A stretch of 64,000 nt of DNA. Source: Stratiolaelaps scimitus (taxonomy: Eukaryota; Arthropoda; Arachnida; Mesostigmata; Laelapidae). The stretch is from positions 9,580,001-9,644,000 of the forward strand of contig JABWDB010000005.1 of NCBI GenBank assembly GCA_019614645.1, written 5' to 3'. The position numbers and the translations under genes were made by a program. The stretch's first letter is position 1. Each line of letters opens with the position of its first letter. Of this stretch, positions 12,265 to 24,347 are shown one piece after another. The notes beneath the pieces are model-generated. The model saw only the letters and a program-made list of their open reading frames with translations. It was not told the DNA's origin and searched no databases.

Positions 12265-14837
12265 TACATCGAAAATGCAGCTTTACGTCTAATTCAATGC
12301 ATCTCCACCAAAGCTAAAATTGAGCGCAGGGGTCACGAAGTGCTAAATGCTAAAGCTCTTTGTTTCGCATAATGTCGAGCGTCACTTAGAAGAAGCGTGG
12401 GCGTATTTTTACGACACTTTGTTTAGTCTCAGTATTCAAAATGATACAAAAAATTGTTTACACGCAAACGTGCTCGAAACAGAAGGTACAGAAGGCACAA
12501 ATATCAACAGATTCAAATGTTCAAAAAACGGGAGAGTGAGCGAGTGAAATTGAAAATTTCACACCACCATGAGCCGAGATCCCGATGAAAGGTCCAAATG
12601 TAGGCAAATGTTTGTCTATTTGGTCAAACAACAGGGGCACAAAGCAGTGTCTAGAAAGTTTTGAAAATTATAACGTATCCAGCCAGCTCTATGGGCCTCG
12701 GGCGTTGGCTGCTTCCCATCGATGTTGTTGATATAGGCCGCGAAAGGCCGAGGAGACCTTTCAGTTTGGTTATGACGACTGACCGTCTGACTGTGCCGTT
12801 GATAGCGAAGCGAAGCCTGTCAGGTGACAACGAATTCACGAGCAGGAACGGAGAGAGAGAGAGAGAGTTGGAGCCAGAATGGCTGACTCCACCTAAAATA
12901 AAAACAATATATACTCTTGTACTATGGGCTATACTCGTCAGCTTATAGCTACTGACTCGTATTTAACATTTAACGTCCACGGAACCGCTTTTAGCATTGC
13001 TTCGTAAGACGGACCCCTAAATGCAAATGTGAGCTATAGCAACTACCACTACTACTATTATTATTACTATTTATTATGTCAGAATGATTAGCTGTGATAT
13101 CACAATGATAGGCAATAGCAATAATATTTGTTCATTCGATAGAAGTGCAGTTGGCTGGGATCCGTGATGGGCACGGGGTCCCTTTGTGTGTCAGAGACAT
13201 CTAATATACAACTCTCGTAGTTGTTCTGCCGTTATAAGCAAATTGTGATAAAGAACATGACGCTGTTTGTAGCACATACACAATACAATATGCGATTAGT
13301 TTTCGCCCGCTTCTTGATCCGTTAGCTAGGATAGAATTGGAGTCCTTCGTTGCCTGGGTTCTCCGTTACGATTACAGGTGTGCACGCTTCGTTCTCTTTG
13401 TTTTTGCGAGAAAAGTGCACAGATTCGCCAACGCTCATCTCAGCAGACTGGAAATGTACGCTGTTTCCGTCTGACACGAACGCTCTTGCTAACGCAATGG
13501 CTGCCGTATGGCATTTGGCGTCATTTATAAGCGTTGTTTATAAACGAATTGTTGCAAATTCGAAATGTTAGCCATAGTCGAAAGGCGAGTAAAAATCAAT
13601 TTGGTTATTTAGAGGCGACGATGATCATAATAATAACGGAAGTACATTTCGGTGTGGGTGTGTGTGTGTGTGGTGGGAAGTTGATCTAAAAAGCAGACCG
13701 TCGTACACATTAATTCATTCTATTACATATAGCTGCCGATATTATCGAAATTGAAATCAGCTGCAAATTAAAACAATTCATCCCAAGTTATTCATTAGGC
13801 CCAATAAGAGTGAAAGCGCTAGAAAGCACATGAATTATGAAATTGGCATCTCCCTCCGACAGAAGCTAGAGGAAGCCTCTACAAAAAAGAAAATTCCGTC
13901 TCACGTCGGCAACGCGAATGCTTGAATCTGTTCCAATGTCGAAGAAGAACCGAGTTTGAAGAATGAACGGCATGCAACGAAAATGAAGCCGCCTTACTGT
14001 AGTCGTCATGTGTTCGACGCAAACCACATCAATTATTCTGAAAGTGCCAAAATAAGTATAGACTAGCCGTGTGTCGCATCCGGACGCCGCCACCCGCTCC
14101 AACTGACTTTGATCAGTGATAAAGTCTAACGATCTAGTAAATGTCAGCGGCAAATCGGGCGCTAGAGTTTCCAGAGATGCGTAAATAAGGGGCCCCTAAA
14201 GCGATGCGCTGTTTTCTTCAATGAATCAACAATGATGCATGACGTCCGTCCTTGATTTGATCGCGTTTTTTCCGCCGAAATAAGCGGGACAAGCAGGCCA
14301 CGAGGTCGGGTTGTCCATTTGAAGGGAAGTTCCCGTCACCTCGTTCGCTTGGCGAAGACGGACAAGTCGACGGCGCCAATCGATGCAATCGGGACATCGG
14401 TCAATCAAATGTAACATTCGTCTGATCGACTCGTTTACGCGCAATCGATGAGTTGCCATGCGCGCGCCTGCCAAGTATTCAATACTTCTTCATGTTTGAT
14501 CAGGCAACAAACAAAAGTGCGTGGTAACTGTACGACAGGCGTCAAACTTATACAGTGGTATGCAGGTAATGGCGTACGTGGATGATGATGACGATGATGA
14601 CGCCGCCGACGCCGCCGAATTTTACGTTTAACGCATTTTTATATGTGCGCCTCGTAGCGTTACGTTGAACGTAGATATGTGACGGATTGACTGATCACCA
14701 CCAAGTCGATTATACCTGTACAAATATATGATGACATTTCGCTTGCTATAACGTGTTTTTCCCGGTGTATTGTTTTCCTCAAAACAGCAAACCTCGTACG
14801 TTGTACAATGACGTTCATTTTATTATATTTATTTCAG
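12265..14837. other. Region between two divergently oriented candidate genes
   Basis: This stretch lies between the minus-strand signal-peptide exon and the first recognised exon of the large plus-strand gene. It contains short (GA)n at about 12856-12868, (TATTAT)-type runs near 13051-13070, a (TG)n run near 13655-13672 and a GAT/GAC run at 14581-14616. It could contain promoters and untranslated first exons of either gene, but I see no core-promoter arrangement that I trust. Confidence 0.4.
14581..14616. repeat. (GAT/GAC)n and (GCC)n trinucleotide run
   Basis: Successive GAT and GAC triplets grade into GCC/GAC triplets. It is not in a supported reading frame. Confidence 0.85.
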
Positions 14838-14903
14838 ATTATAGCTGCGATAGCTGCTGATCGTTCGTAAGGACAGCGCAAGACAGCGCTCCACGCCAGA
14901 ATA
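14838..14903 (+). other. 5' UTR part of the first recognised exon of the large gene
   Basis: A pyrimidine/T-rich tract ending in ATTTCAG at 14831-14837 forms a good splice acceptor. That implies at least one further upstream noncoding exon, which I could not place. The 66 bases between the acceptor and the ATG at 14904 contain an in-frame-independent TAA and no other ATG, so the ATG at 14904 is the natural start. Confidence 0.65.
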
Positions 14904-15026
14904 ATGGCGCGATACGTCAGCAGCGCCCCGTCAACACCGTCGTCGGGGCAGTTTCAACCGTTGCCGTGGAATAGTCGCCGGGCTGATCTTCTCCACGAGC
15001 TCGACGTCTACCTGGACTCGGCCAAT
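14904..15026 (+). CDS. Large Ser/Pro-rich protein, coding exon 1
   Basis: Codes for residues 1-41 (start MARYVSSAPSTP) and ends at a good donor, AAT|GTAAGG, in phase 0. The first ATG after the acceptor is used. Residues 1-15 are Ser/Pro-rich. Residues around 27-38 contain DLLHELDVYL, a short amphipathic stretch that superficially resembles an LD-type docking motif; this is inference only. The exon joins in frame to the exon at 18168 across a 3.1-kb intron. The end phase matches the start phase of exon 2, and both carry the same composition, which supports the join. I do not recognise the protein family. Confidence 0.8.
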
Positions 15027-16345
15027 GTAAGGGCAACGCGCTATCCGATATATATATATATATATATTATATATCATTATTTATTTCACACTGTGTGAGT
15101 ATATATATGTATATATTCAAGACGAAGGCAAGAAAGAAGCAATTCATCATATCATTCACTTGGCATTCGAAGGCTAGCGAGGTCTCAAAAAACCTGGGCG
15201 AAACAGGGGACAATCCTCTTGAAAATTTTCCCACCCACGTACACATATGCCACATGGAACTTCTATATTGAGATTGATCGACGGCATGCGTTATATCGGA
15301 TCCGCGCTGGTTGGGGCATAACCACTTCTTGTGTAAACGAGCCTCCGAACTCGATTCAGGTTTCCTTCATGTTAAGGTACGCGTGGCATCCAAACACCCT
15401 GCCCTCGCACGAGCAGCCAACAGTACAGCACTTGTGAACTCGAATCGAAGTCCAGGTTTTTGCTGTTGTTGCTGTAATTCAACGGGCTCGGCAACCGTTG
15501 ACAATGTTCGAGATACTATAGATATCGCTACGTCTGTCTATTTTAGTTATATTTGTCAAACGAATCTGTTTTCGATCTTGGTGTTGTTATTTTTTTTTGA
15601 CACTGCCCGCGTTTTCGAACACTGACTACGCGTATCAACGGTGACGAACGTGTGCATTTCTCCACATCGGATCAGCTTCAGCTCAGAGACATTTCCTCCA
15701 TCACCCTCCCACGTGATTCTACTATGATGACATGTCCATTGTTGACTGTCGAACAATCCAAGAAGAGCTTCTTCTCAGTCTCAGCAGCCGCTTTACACGG
15801 CCTCATTGCTTTCCATCTGTGTGCTGAAGGCTGAAGTGATTCTGAACAGTGTGTACCTTTCGCGTTACTTCGCGCTTGATCTACTGTGCCCGGGGCCCCG
15901 TGCTTATGTTCAATTTCCACCCGGGCTGTCTGAAGCTGTGAGAAACGCTTGTAGGATTGTGAGGTGCGCACTAACGCGTACGGTGATGGCGGTACACGAG
16001 GACGTCTAGGTGATTTGAAGGAGCTTGCCGTTTGATACATTGAGAATGATTTATTTTTTTTTGTCGAACGATATATTGTATTGTGAGCAACTCCATTTTC
16101 GAATCGAAATTACTCGAAACAACAGACCTTTCTCATATATATAGATATATATCTATATATATTTTTTCTTGTAATAAATAATAGGGTAACTTAAGAAAAT
16201 AAGCTAGCATGTCTATCCTTCCATCCGTTTGAAATCAAGACAGTGCTACTTACCCGGTCCACGTGGCGTGCCTGTAGTTGCTTCAGTGTATGATATATAT
16301 ACATATTGATTTATTATGATTGATTGATTGATGTTTGAAATTGAT

Positions 16346-16400
16346 GATTTATTAAAGGAGCTGCAATTTTACAATGCTTAAGCTCTCTTATATATATGTC
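16346..16400 (-). mobile_element. Truncated tRNA-derived SINE (3' part only)
   Basis: The segment TTATTAAAGGAGCTGCAATT and the bases after it, ending near CTTAAGCTC, match the 3' half of the SINE copy at 57012-57162 in the same orientation. The tRNA-like head is missing. The break falls against a TA-rich hairpin. Similarity was judged by eye. Confidence 0.7.
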
Positions 16401-16404
16401 CACC

Positions 16405-16425
16405 ATATATGGCAACGCCATATAT
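16405..16425. repeat. Hairpin with 9-bp stem
   Basis: The arms ATATATGGC and GCCATATAT flank the loop AAC. It lies immediately next to the point where the SINE fragment loses homology. Confidence 0.75.
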
Positions 16426-18167
16426 ATGATATTGATTTTCGAAAGGGCCCGTAGACAACAAGGACGTATGATTGCCGTCGCTTCGTCTCTGTCAATCAGT
16501 GATTTAACGAGTGATTTATTTTCCTACTAACTAACGAAATCTGGATCCTGCTGGCGTGCACCCGTCAAATCCTCACGAATGTCTTACATTTAATAATAAG
16601 AGATAATTAAAAGACTTAGGCACATGCCCGTTTCGTTCGCCGTAACTATAATACCTATCAGGGGTGATTGTCACCAATATTTTTGCCCGACAATTGTTCA
16701 TAAGTGTGTGCTCTACTATAACTAGCCAATAGGCAATTTGGAGAATTCCTCTGATCCTTAATTAGTAGAGCCTGTGTTTCCGGCAACCATCACTACACTA
16801 GGTGAACAGTTTGGAAGTTTTTCTCATTATCTAATACCACTGTGTAGCCGTTTGCGGATCTTGGCTGGCCACGAAATCCTCTCAGAGTTGGGCCAACTTA
16901 TCGCAGAGCGCTTCGACGTAGCCTTACGATCGTGCGTCCATAGCATCGGCTCTACGTTATGTGCAAGCATACATGTGACCTTGGAATCGAAAAAAACCCG
17001 TTGTGCCTTTCGTCGCCTGTGGCGCTCGACATTGCATAGGGGTACAGTGTCGCCAGCAAGCGTAAGCAAGCGATCCCTGCAGATCTGTGGACAAGGTTTT
17101 TCGCCTCAGTTAAAGCTTGTAATGATTTTGTAGAAACCGACAAAATGTGTTAGGTGCCCTGTTTGTTTTATAAAAATTTAACCTTATTTCCTTCAAGAGC
17201 CTCTCTCACTATGTTGCTGCAACGAGCCGGCAGGTTCATCTAGGGCGTGTTGCTCTATTTATGTTTTATGCATCTAGTGTACTGGTTTTATCTGTAATCA
17301 TGAAATAGTTTACTAGTGTGTGTGTATGTGTTAGTTTAATCTCGGTATATCTGATCGCGATTGATTTATGGACAAGGGTTCTCTGTTAGAGAACAGGAGA
17401 CCTCCAAGTGAGATCAACGCGGCTGGTACTAATTAATGTGCTGGTATGCAGCAGAAAACCAAGTTTGGTTGGCGTTATCTTGTAATTCTTATTGCAGTCA
17501 CTAGCCGTAGCTTATCCAAGCGTAGTTTTGGTTGCTCGGTTGCGTAGGTTGCCACAGAACACTCTCCCCCTCGAGCAAATGCACACGTCAGGCGAATTCC
17601 CTTGCGGAGACCAAGAGAACTCAGACAACATTCGTAACCTTCTCCCTGCCAATGGGACGTCCTCCAGGCTTGCTGTCGTTGTGAGGAAATTCTGTGGCCA
17701 TTCGTACTTGCGCATTGCAAGGAAAACATCGGATTTCCTGTCTAAATCATTACGAGAAGCAACAGTCGCGTTCGCCATCCGCTTGGAGGCCTCCAACAGA
17801 CTGAAGTTACCTCACACAAGGACGCGCTGCTTCTGGAAGGCGATCGCCTTGGGGGTTGGTGGGCACTAATATATAGAAACGAGCTGTAGTAAAGATAAAG
17901 AATAAAATTAGACATTCACGTATACACGTGACACAGCAGCTTCTCGATATGTGATCTGTTTATTGACCCTTAACGAATATCGGGGTAGGTAGGGCGGTGC
18001 ACCACGTGGCAGTTCCAGAGTTTCAGTTTGACTCTTGCTAACTATTGGCTTTCGCATATTTCGTTAGGAACGATTACTTCACGAGAAATGTACCTACACT
18101 ATTGGTAAACATGTATACAACAAAAAATCTATATATTTACATACTATGGTTGGGAATGACATTTCAG

Positions 18168-18576
18168 GCATTCATTGGCGAGGCGGAAGAGCAGTTGCGG
18201 CACGAAATGCCTGCTAAAAAGGTTCCACCACCACCTCCTCCACGTAGGCGGTCGCCGTTGTCGTCGAGCGCAAACGCTTCATATATGAGGACACTTTCGA
18301 GCCCGAGCAGTGAGAACGATAAGACTAGCACAACACCCATTTCAACACCATTCACCCGTTCGACCTGGGGATACTCGAGTCTAAACAGTGCCGCTCGCCG
18401 TGGCCAACGCCTCCAAAGTGGATGGGACCGTCGCCATTGTGGTCAAACGAGCGCCGATGCTCTTCTGGACGCCGGACACACCGTGGACGAGTCAGTTGTC
18501 ATGGACATAGGGGAAATCGAGAAATTGACGCAGGCTCTTGTGCTAGGACTCGATAATATTGACGAAGAGGTCAAAG
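18168..18576 (+). CDS. Large Ser/Pro-rich protein, coding exon 2
   Basis: The acceptor ATTTCAG at 18161-18167 and the donor AAAG|GTATTG at 18577 bound 409 bases: residues 42-177 plus the first base of codon 178. The reading frame is open throughout. Residues 61-66 are six prolines followed by three arginines and Ser-Pro, a typical SH3-type ligand. The rest is Ser/Thr-rich, with an acidic, leucine-containing segment near residues 157-177 (including IEKLTQALVLGLDNIDEE) that may form a short helix. The phase is 0 at the start and 1 at the end, matching exons 1 and 3. The 178-bp downstream intron is short, as is usual for compact arthropod genes. Confidence 0.88.
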
Positions 18577-18754
18577 GTATTGTATCAAAAGGTTCTGGGG
18601 AGATATTCTGGTCGCAACTTCAGTGTCTGTGTTGAAAAAAATGAGGGGCCTTTAACTGTATCACCTGGTAATATTGACATATGTGACTTCTCCCAATAAT
18701 GCGGTATACGACGATCTATAACAAACACGCTGCTTTTATCTACTTTTACTTCAG

Positions 18755-21363
18755 AAACCCCCGCACCGAAATCGAAGGTGAAGCCTTTACCCCCTCCGAG
18801 GGCTTCTCGGACGCCGCAGACCCTCACCTTCAATGCTCAATCGTCTTCAAATAGACCCATGTCAGTGACAAGTACTCCTGACGTTCTGGTCACACCAGGC
18901 TCACTTGATTCAACTGGTCCAATTCTGCCTCCAACTCCGGGCGAGTTCCGGCGTGAACTTGGACGTGAGGCGAGTGACATGAGCACTCGCTCAGAATTGG
19001 ACGACTCTTTTTTGGAGGACCTCTGCGACCCAGGCGAAGTGTCACCGAGCTGGCAGTTTGTGGGCCCTAGAAGGACGAGGTCGTGCGACAGTCTAAACGA
19101 CAGCGACCGCCTGAACGATAGTTGTGTCACGCGTTTTTGGACGTCAGAGGAGAGCATCGCGGACAAGCCGAGCCGCGTCCTAATGAAAAGGTTCCTCGAC
19201 TCGCCTGCCGCCTCTCCGCGCGAATCTGTCTATCAAACAAAAACGCTTAAGGCTCTCGATAGTCAACTGAATGCCGCTCTAATGAAGATCAAACAGGATC
19301 GAGATCAGCTTAGATCACCGGCCTCGGCTTCAAAAAGTGTACCTGTATCTGCTACGGCAACGGAACCCACTAAAGTGCCACCGAAGGTTCTGCCAAAGCC
19401 GAAAGACCCGAAACTAACACTCAGTGATGACATCTTTGCGGAATTCGAGGCAGAATTCAAAGCGACGCTAACCCGACCTAAACGAAAGTTCAACCAAATT
19501 CCTTCCAGCCCAGCGCAGACGTCAACACCGGTAGTAAACTTGCAGACAAGCCACAAGTTAAGCCTAATCCCGTCCCCCATAAAGCCGGAGGCCCCGGCGC
19601 GGGTGAAGCGTTCCCACAGCAGCTCCACGCCGAAAAGCAAAAGCAAAAGTGAGAACAGAAGCCCAGACGGAATGGTCGTACGTGAAACTGGCTCGGTAAT
19701 CCAACAGCCGCTGTCAACGAAGGAAACCAATGTACAGCTTCGAGCAAGGTTCTTTGCAGAACTTATGGGCCAGGATGGTTGGCACGACAACGCGAAAAAA
19801 AGTCGCGACCGAAAAAGGGATGAGAGCAAGGAGGAACAGGATGAGAACGACAAGAAGAAGGCCGTATACTTCAAAGAGTCTCGACACCCGCTCCTTATTA
19901 GCTATCGAAGCGCCTTGGAGAAGAATGCCGCTCTCTTGCAGTCGAACCCGGACCTGACGCAGATCATCTCAAATGTGCGAAGTGCAGAACAGAGGAAATC
20001 GCTTGTGATACCGTCGAGCAAGGAAAAAAACCAGTTGCCGCTCAACTGCCGCCCATTAGAGAAGCGTGGTGGTAACGAAGTGAACAATAACAATGGCAGT
20101 AATAATACCAACCATAATGGTACCCCAACAAGGCAGAAGGGCCGAGCTCAAAAGGAGAGTCTGGTCGATCCCTACTCGCATGAGTTTGAGAAGTCAATGG
20201 AATCGCTCGAGTCGTTCTGCCAAAACCTTCAGCTAGATGCGATTTCGGCCAGCTTCGACGCCGAATTTGCCAAGCTGTCACCGTTGAAAAAGACCACGCC
20301 TCACATGATGGCTCAAGACGCCATCGTGTCTAGTATTACGACCATCGAGTCTGCCGGTAAGGAGAGTCCCAGCCAGCTTCAGACTGACAGTGAGGACTGT
20401 CTCTCAACAGGCAGTGGGCCAAGCTCGGTTCCTAGCGGCAGCACGGACACGATGGAATCGCGCAGCTCTGGAGTACACACGATGGAGCTCAAGAAGCATT
20501 CAAACAACAAGGGCCAGATGGCTGGGAAAGATCAACAGTTACCACTATTGTTATCACAGCCGCCGCAGCTACCTATTCGTCCCAAGACTCGAGAATTTGC
20601 GGAAGCTTTTTTAGGGCATGGCGGCCGAGGAAGCGCTAACACGGCGATTGGCGACGCCGACGAGACAGTGGAAACTGGCGAAGGAGCCACTAGCCGCAGT
20701 ATCGAGCTACTAATGCAGGCCTCTGCTCACGACAGGGCCTCCGCAACAGAGCTCAGTCCGGTACGGCCGTCCAAGACGCTCCGGGCAGCTGTGGCGAAGG
20801 GAATCCCGCTTCCGAGGCCGGAGCAAAATACACCAAGTCAAATGCAACAGCATCAACTGCACAAACACCAAAAGCAGCAACACAGGCAGGCAGTTATTAG
20901 CACCAACTCCACGGAGAAGGCAGATAACAGGGCCGCCTCTCCGGATATGGCTCTGTACGAGCTAAATCGCAGTGAGCAGATTCTCAACAATCTGGTGAAG
21001 TCGTCCACTGATCCCGCAGTGGCAGAATTGCTGGGCGATAGCTGCGACAGCAGCAGTGCTGAGAGGATAACCATGACGTTGAGCAGTACAGGCAGTACTG
21101 TTCCCAACAGTTGTAGCGCTGCCCCTACGGCCCAGTCGATCCCGCCACCAGCTTACGTAGTTCAGCGCGTAGAAATGTGCCCTTGCGGGAAGCCGATCCT
21201 TACAAAATCGCACGGCGACAGCGCCAAGAAGGACCTGTGCAAGAAGTGCTCGTCGAGTAAGGCCATGCGATTCTTGCACGCGTGTACGAGCTATGCAGCA
21301 AAGACCAACTCGCTACCTATTATACGCAAAGATGGCGGTGACAAGGTGAAGTTAAGACCGAAG
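18755..21363 (+). CDS. Large Ser/Pro-rich protein, central coding exon 3
   Basis: A 2,609-base exon, the largest open frame in the window, between CTTCAG (ends 18754) and AAG|GTACGT (donor at 21364). It supplies residues 178-1047. A second proline motif, KPLPPPRA, comes first. Acidic and Ser-rich stretches follow, then a Lys/Arg/Glu-rich charged segment (around 19780-19870), an Asn-rich patch (around 20080-20120) and a Gln/His-rich patch (around 20830-20890). Near the end, Cys986, Cys988, Cys1006 and Cys1009 form CxC-x17-CxxC within a basic region, a likely zinc-binding or treble-clef-like element. I see no catalytic motif, transmembrane segment or signal peptide. The protein is probably an intracellular scaffold or adaptor with a mostly disordered body. 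The family is not recognised; the cysteine cluster does not match a full LIM, RING or FYVE pattern. Confidence 0.92.
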
Positions 21364-21714
21364 GTACGTCAGTGAAAAAATAACACAAGACTGAGCGGTG
21401 ATTTGTATTGGTTCGGGAAGGTTTTCGCGTTGTTTGTGTTGTCTATTACTAGAACGGGTCTTTTATACATAATTATATTTCGTCTGTAGGGAGATGTAGA
21501 GCCGGCGACGATAAGTCTCGATTTATGGCGTCTTTAATTGGAATATTTCAAAGAACGAGTATCATTAAGCCCATTGGAGAACTCACAATAGATTCACTTA
21601 GACGAAATCGTCTCTTGCCTCGTCGTGTTTGTCAACTTTTTTTAGTCCTTGCGCCTCGCTGAACGTCGCCAAAAAACGAACTTCATTTCATTCAACTTAA
21701 CGTCTTCGTTTCAG

Positions 21715-21822
21715 GCATCGGACATTTTTCAGAATAATGATAAGAGCGTTCGGGCACAAACCAAAGGATCACCCTATTGTAAACAGAACTCGTCGGGAAG
21801 CACTCCGTCGTCTGCCCACGAA
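21715..21822 (+). CDS. Large Ser/Pro-rich protein, coding exon 4
   Basis: A 108-base exon (36 codons, phase 0 to 0), residues 1048-1083, between a pyrimidine-rich acceptor TTTCAG (ends 21714) and a consensus donor GAA|GTAAGT. The sequence is polar (Ser, Asn, Lys, Gln), like the rest of the protein. Because its length is a multiple of three with matching phases, it could be skipped without frame change, so alternative splicing is possible. Confidence 0.82.
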
Positions 21823-22054
21823 GTAAGTTGTATGCACTGGATCAGTAGGGAGGAACTCCATAGGGAGAAATTCGCGAGGTCGTTGATACGTAGTTTTTTT
21901 TCCTCTATTCTATTTGCTTGAACAACCGTTGCTCGTCGTCCAACCTGTCAACGCTATTCGAGTCGCGTTAAGTAATCCCGATGGGTATCGCACCTTATAT
22001 TCTTTCTTCAATTCCCCATTCGCTTCTTACCATTCGCGTATAATCTGCTTTCAG

Positions 22055-22094
22055 GCGGATAAAAGTCGCGCCAACTCCGTGACGGACCTTCATG
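22055..22094 (+). CDS. Large Ser/Pro-rich protein, coding micro-exon 5
   Basis: A 40-base exon between GCTTTCAG (ends 22054) and CATG|GTAAGT. It codes for residues 1084-1096 (ADKSRANSVTDLH) and the first base of codon 1097. Both splice sites are near consensus and the incoming phase (0) fits exon 4. RANSV is a possible basophilic kinase site. The transcript must continue, since no stop occurs before the donor. Confidence 0.75.
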
Positions 22095-23323
22095 GTAAGT
22101 GGACCATTAGGCCGGTTGGCGAAAGTGCCTGCTGTTCGAGTGTCGTTCTAAAGATTCGAAGGGTCTAAGCACATTAAGCTGGCAGCAACGCCCAGCAAGG
22201 ATGCTCCCTGTGGACGCGGAGTCTTAATCTGGTCCGTTTGAGGAGGATGAATATAAGTAATACGATTATATAGACGTCGGTAAAAGTTTCACGGGGAATT
22301 TACGTTCGTGCATACGTGGCGAGCGTCAGAGTGACCAGCTATTCGAAGCGGGATTGCAACAAAGCGAGTGCTAACCAGCGCCAAATGCGTATATGAGCCA
22401 TGATTGGGACGCCCTGCGCAGCGGGGGATCGCTGGCCAACTCTTGGCACCTCCAAGACCGAGAAATCTTTTACTGATAGCGGCGGTGGCTTCTTTCATTC
22501 GACTGAAATAACGTATTGTTAAATTTAATCGGACTAAGTGCGTCACATTTGCCTGCGTGTACCTGTCTTCTAAATGAAGGACAAGTCATATCATTGATAA
22601 TTAGTAACAGTTTCAGATCAAACCATTATAAAAAACACTGCTTAGCTAGCGATAGACAGTAGCCGCTCTGTTCTGTATGCTGGCGCCGGCTTACAGACCT
22701 CTGATCTGGATCAGGCTTTCGTCCCCGACGTGAACTACACTAGCATAGCTCTGCTCGCGGCTGCGCTTGCAACATTTCGATGATCCAATAACCATGATGG
22801 GATAACTCGGTAGAGGGACATCCGCTCTAGCCGCAGCAATGAACCTGCCTTTCGAGCGTGCGTTTCGGTCGTAATCGTTGACCCCTCCCCGCGCGCTCAA
22901 ACTGTAAACAACGTGGTAAGATCTCTTGTTATCGGCGTGGCTGTAAGTATAGCTATGGCGAGACATTGGACTAATTGGGCCGAAAGGTGACCCTGTTATC
23001 ATACCGTATTTGGTATCCTCGCAGCCGAAGCAGTTTATCATGTGTGTGTGTGAGAGTAAGTATTGATTAATGTATTCACTCGAACTTAGTCTGCCTCCCT
23101 ATCGTTTGTTCACGCCGATCATTTCGTGTGCACATTTTTGCTGGGGTATCTTTGATCTTGGAAAACAGTGAACAGTGAGAATGAAGGGGCCTAGATTTCA
23201 AACGCGAACCTCTCTCAGTGTCTTTGTTTTTGTGGTAACTTATTTGTTCGACGGCGTCGCCGTCCGTCCTGAGAGGGGAGGCTATCGCACCGACGAGCTA
23301 GAAAGCATTGACGCAAAAGCTAG

Positions 23324-23407
23324 CACGGTATAATCGAACGGAAGTATCAAATTCGAAGTCTGGTCAACGCCCGAAAAAGTCGAGCTCTAATTCGGATGCT
23401 GTAATCT
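23324..23407 (+). CDS. Possible coding exon 6 of the large gene
   Basis: If the acceptor CTAG (ends 23323) is used, the incoming phase 1 is satisfied and 28 codons' worth of polar Ser/Lys/Asn-rich sequence is read to a consensus donor, ATCT|GTAAGT at 23408 (phase 1). The composition matches the preceding exons. The acceptor is weak because the bases before it are purine-rich. An alternative donor, GCT|GTAATC at 23401, would end the exon in phase 0 and allow joining to 24348. Confidence 0.35.
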
Positions 23408-23704
23408 GTAAGTCGGAACGCGTCATGCTTTTATACGTGAGTGTTGTCTCAATTTACCACGTTCACTGGACAGGTCAGCAGCGGACGTGTATTTATACCA
23501 CGGCCGTATCTACTCAACACAGATACCTTGGCGCTTTTTGTTTGGCTTCCAACAATCTGCCCTCTGCTTGTGTGGGCTCGCTAACGACCAAGCAACCACA
23601 TGCAATGTCATTGTAATAGGCTGTATATATGTGTATCTTGTATATACATAGTATCATAGTCAACAGTAATCTATATACCGCCGTGGCGGTCAAACGTAAG
23701 GTAA

Positions 23705-23830
23705 GAGTTTATTGGTTTTATTCGAGGAATTGCAAATTTTTCCAATGCTTAAGTTCTCGTATATGCCACCAGGTTGCGGGACTCGCGTTGTAATCGATTC
23801 CACACGCGTGGCCGATAAAAACAATTGGAC
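23705..23830 (-). mobile_element. Degenerate tRNA-derived SINE
   Basis: On the minus strand, the order 'box-B-like GATTACAACGCGAGTCCCGC region, linker, CTTAAGCATTGG, short tail' follows the SINE layout seen at 55253-55400 and 57012-57162, with many substitutions. The CCAATGCTTAAG block and the GCGGGACTC block are the clearest landmarks. The ends are approximate. Confidence 0.55.
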
Positions 23831-24347
23831 AAATGGCCACGAACCGCATGTCCCCATGGTTAATAAATAGACACATGAATATACTGAATTATTGTTCTTC
23901 ACACATTCGCCGACTGAGTTGATATTGGCGAAATTGTGCGATTTTCTTGGATTACCGCTTGCTATTTATTACACTAATGAGTGGCCAGCTCTAGAAGGCA
24001 ACCTTTAGGCAGGATAGCCATTCGATCGTATTCACATGTGTTGTGTTCTCATATCTCGTGCGGTGGTAAGATGAAACGATGTCCATTAGAGATACCAGAG
24101 CAAGTCGGCGGGGTGGGCGAGGCTGAGTCGCTGCTGGATGGGCACGGAGAGCTCACCGCATAGCCAGAAAGTCGTAGTTCTGAGGCTGACTTACGTAAGT
24201 CTATGTAGAATGGAATAGTTGCGACAACGGAGCCGCGAGTTTCGCTGTGCGCTGCCCAAGTGAAACATGACCTCGCATGACGTAGTGCCACCACCGAGCT
24301 CTGCTGTCGTTATGCGAAGCAGCACGCTTGCTGCTTTTTTATGCCAG

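Larger units (their letters stand above)
15027..18167 (+). other. Intron 1 of the large gene
   Basis: GT at 15027 to AG at 18166-18167, 3,141 bp. It holds short (TA)n runs just after the donor (about 15048-15072), a truncated SINE copy near 16346-16400 and a hairpin at 16405-16425. Open stretches on both strands at 16.8-17.1 kb and 17.5-17.9 kb have no ATG start and no recognisable product. They could be decayed mobile-element sequence. Confidence 0.75.

Noticed and set aside
16774..17869. Open stretches on both strands in intron 1 of the large gene
   Set aside because: They start at GTG or TTG only and show no recognisable domain. They may be decayed repeats, but I cannot support a specific call.
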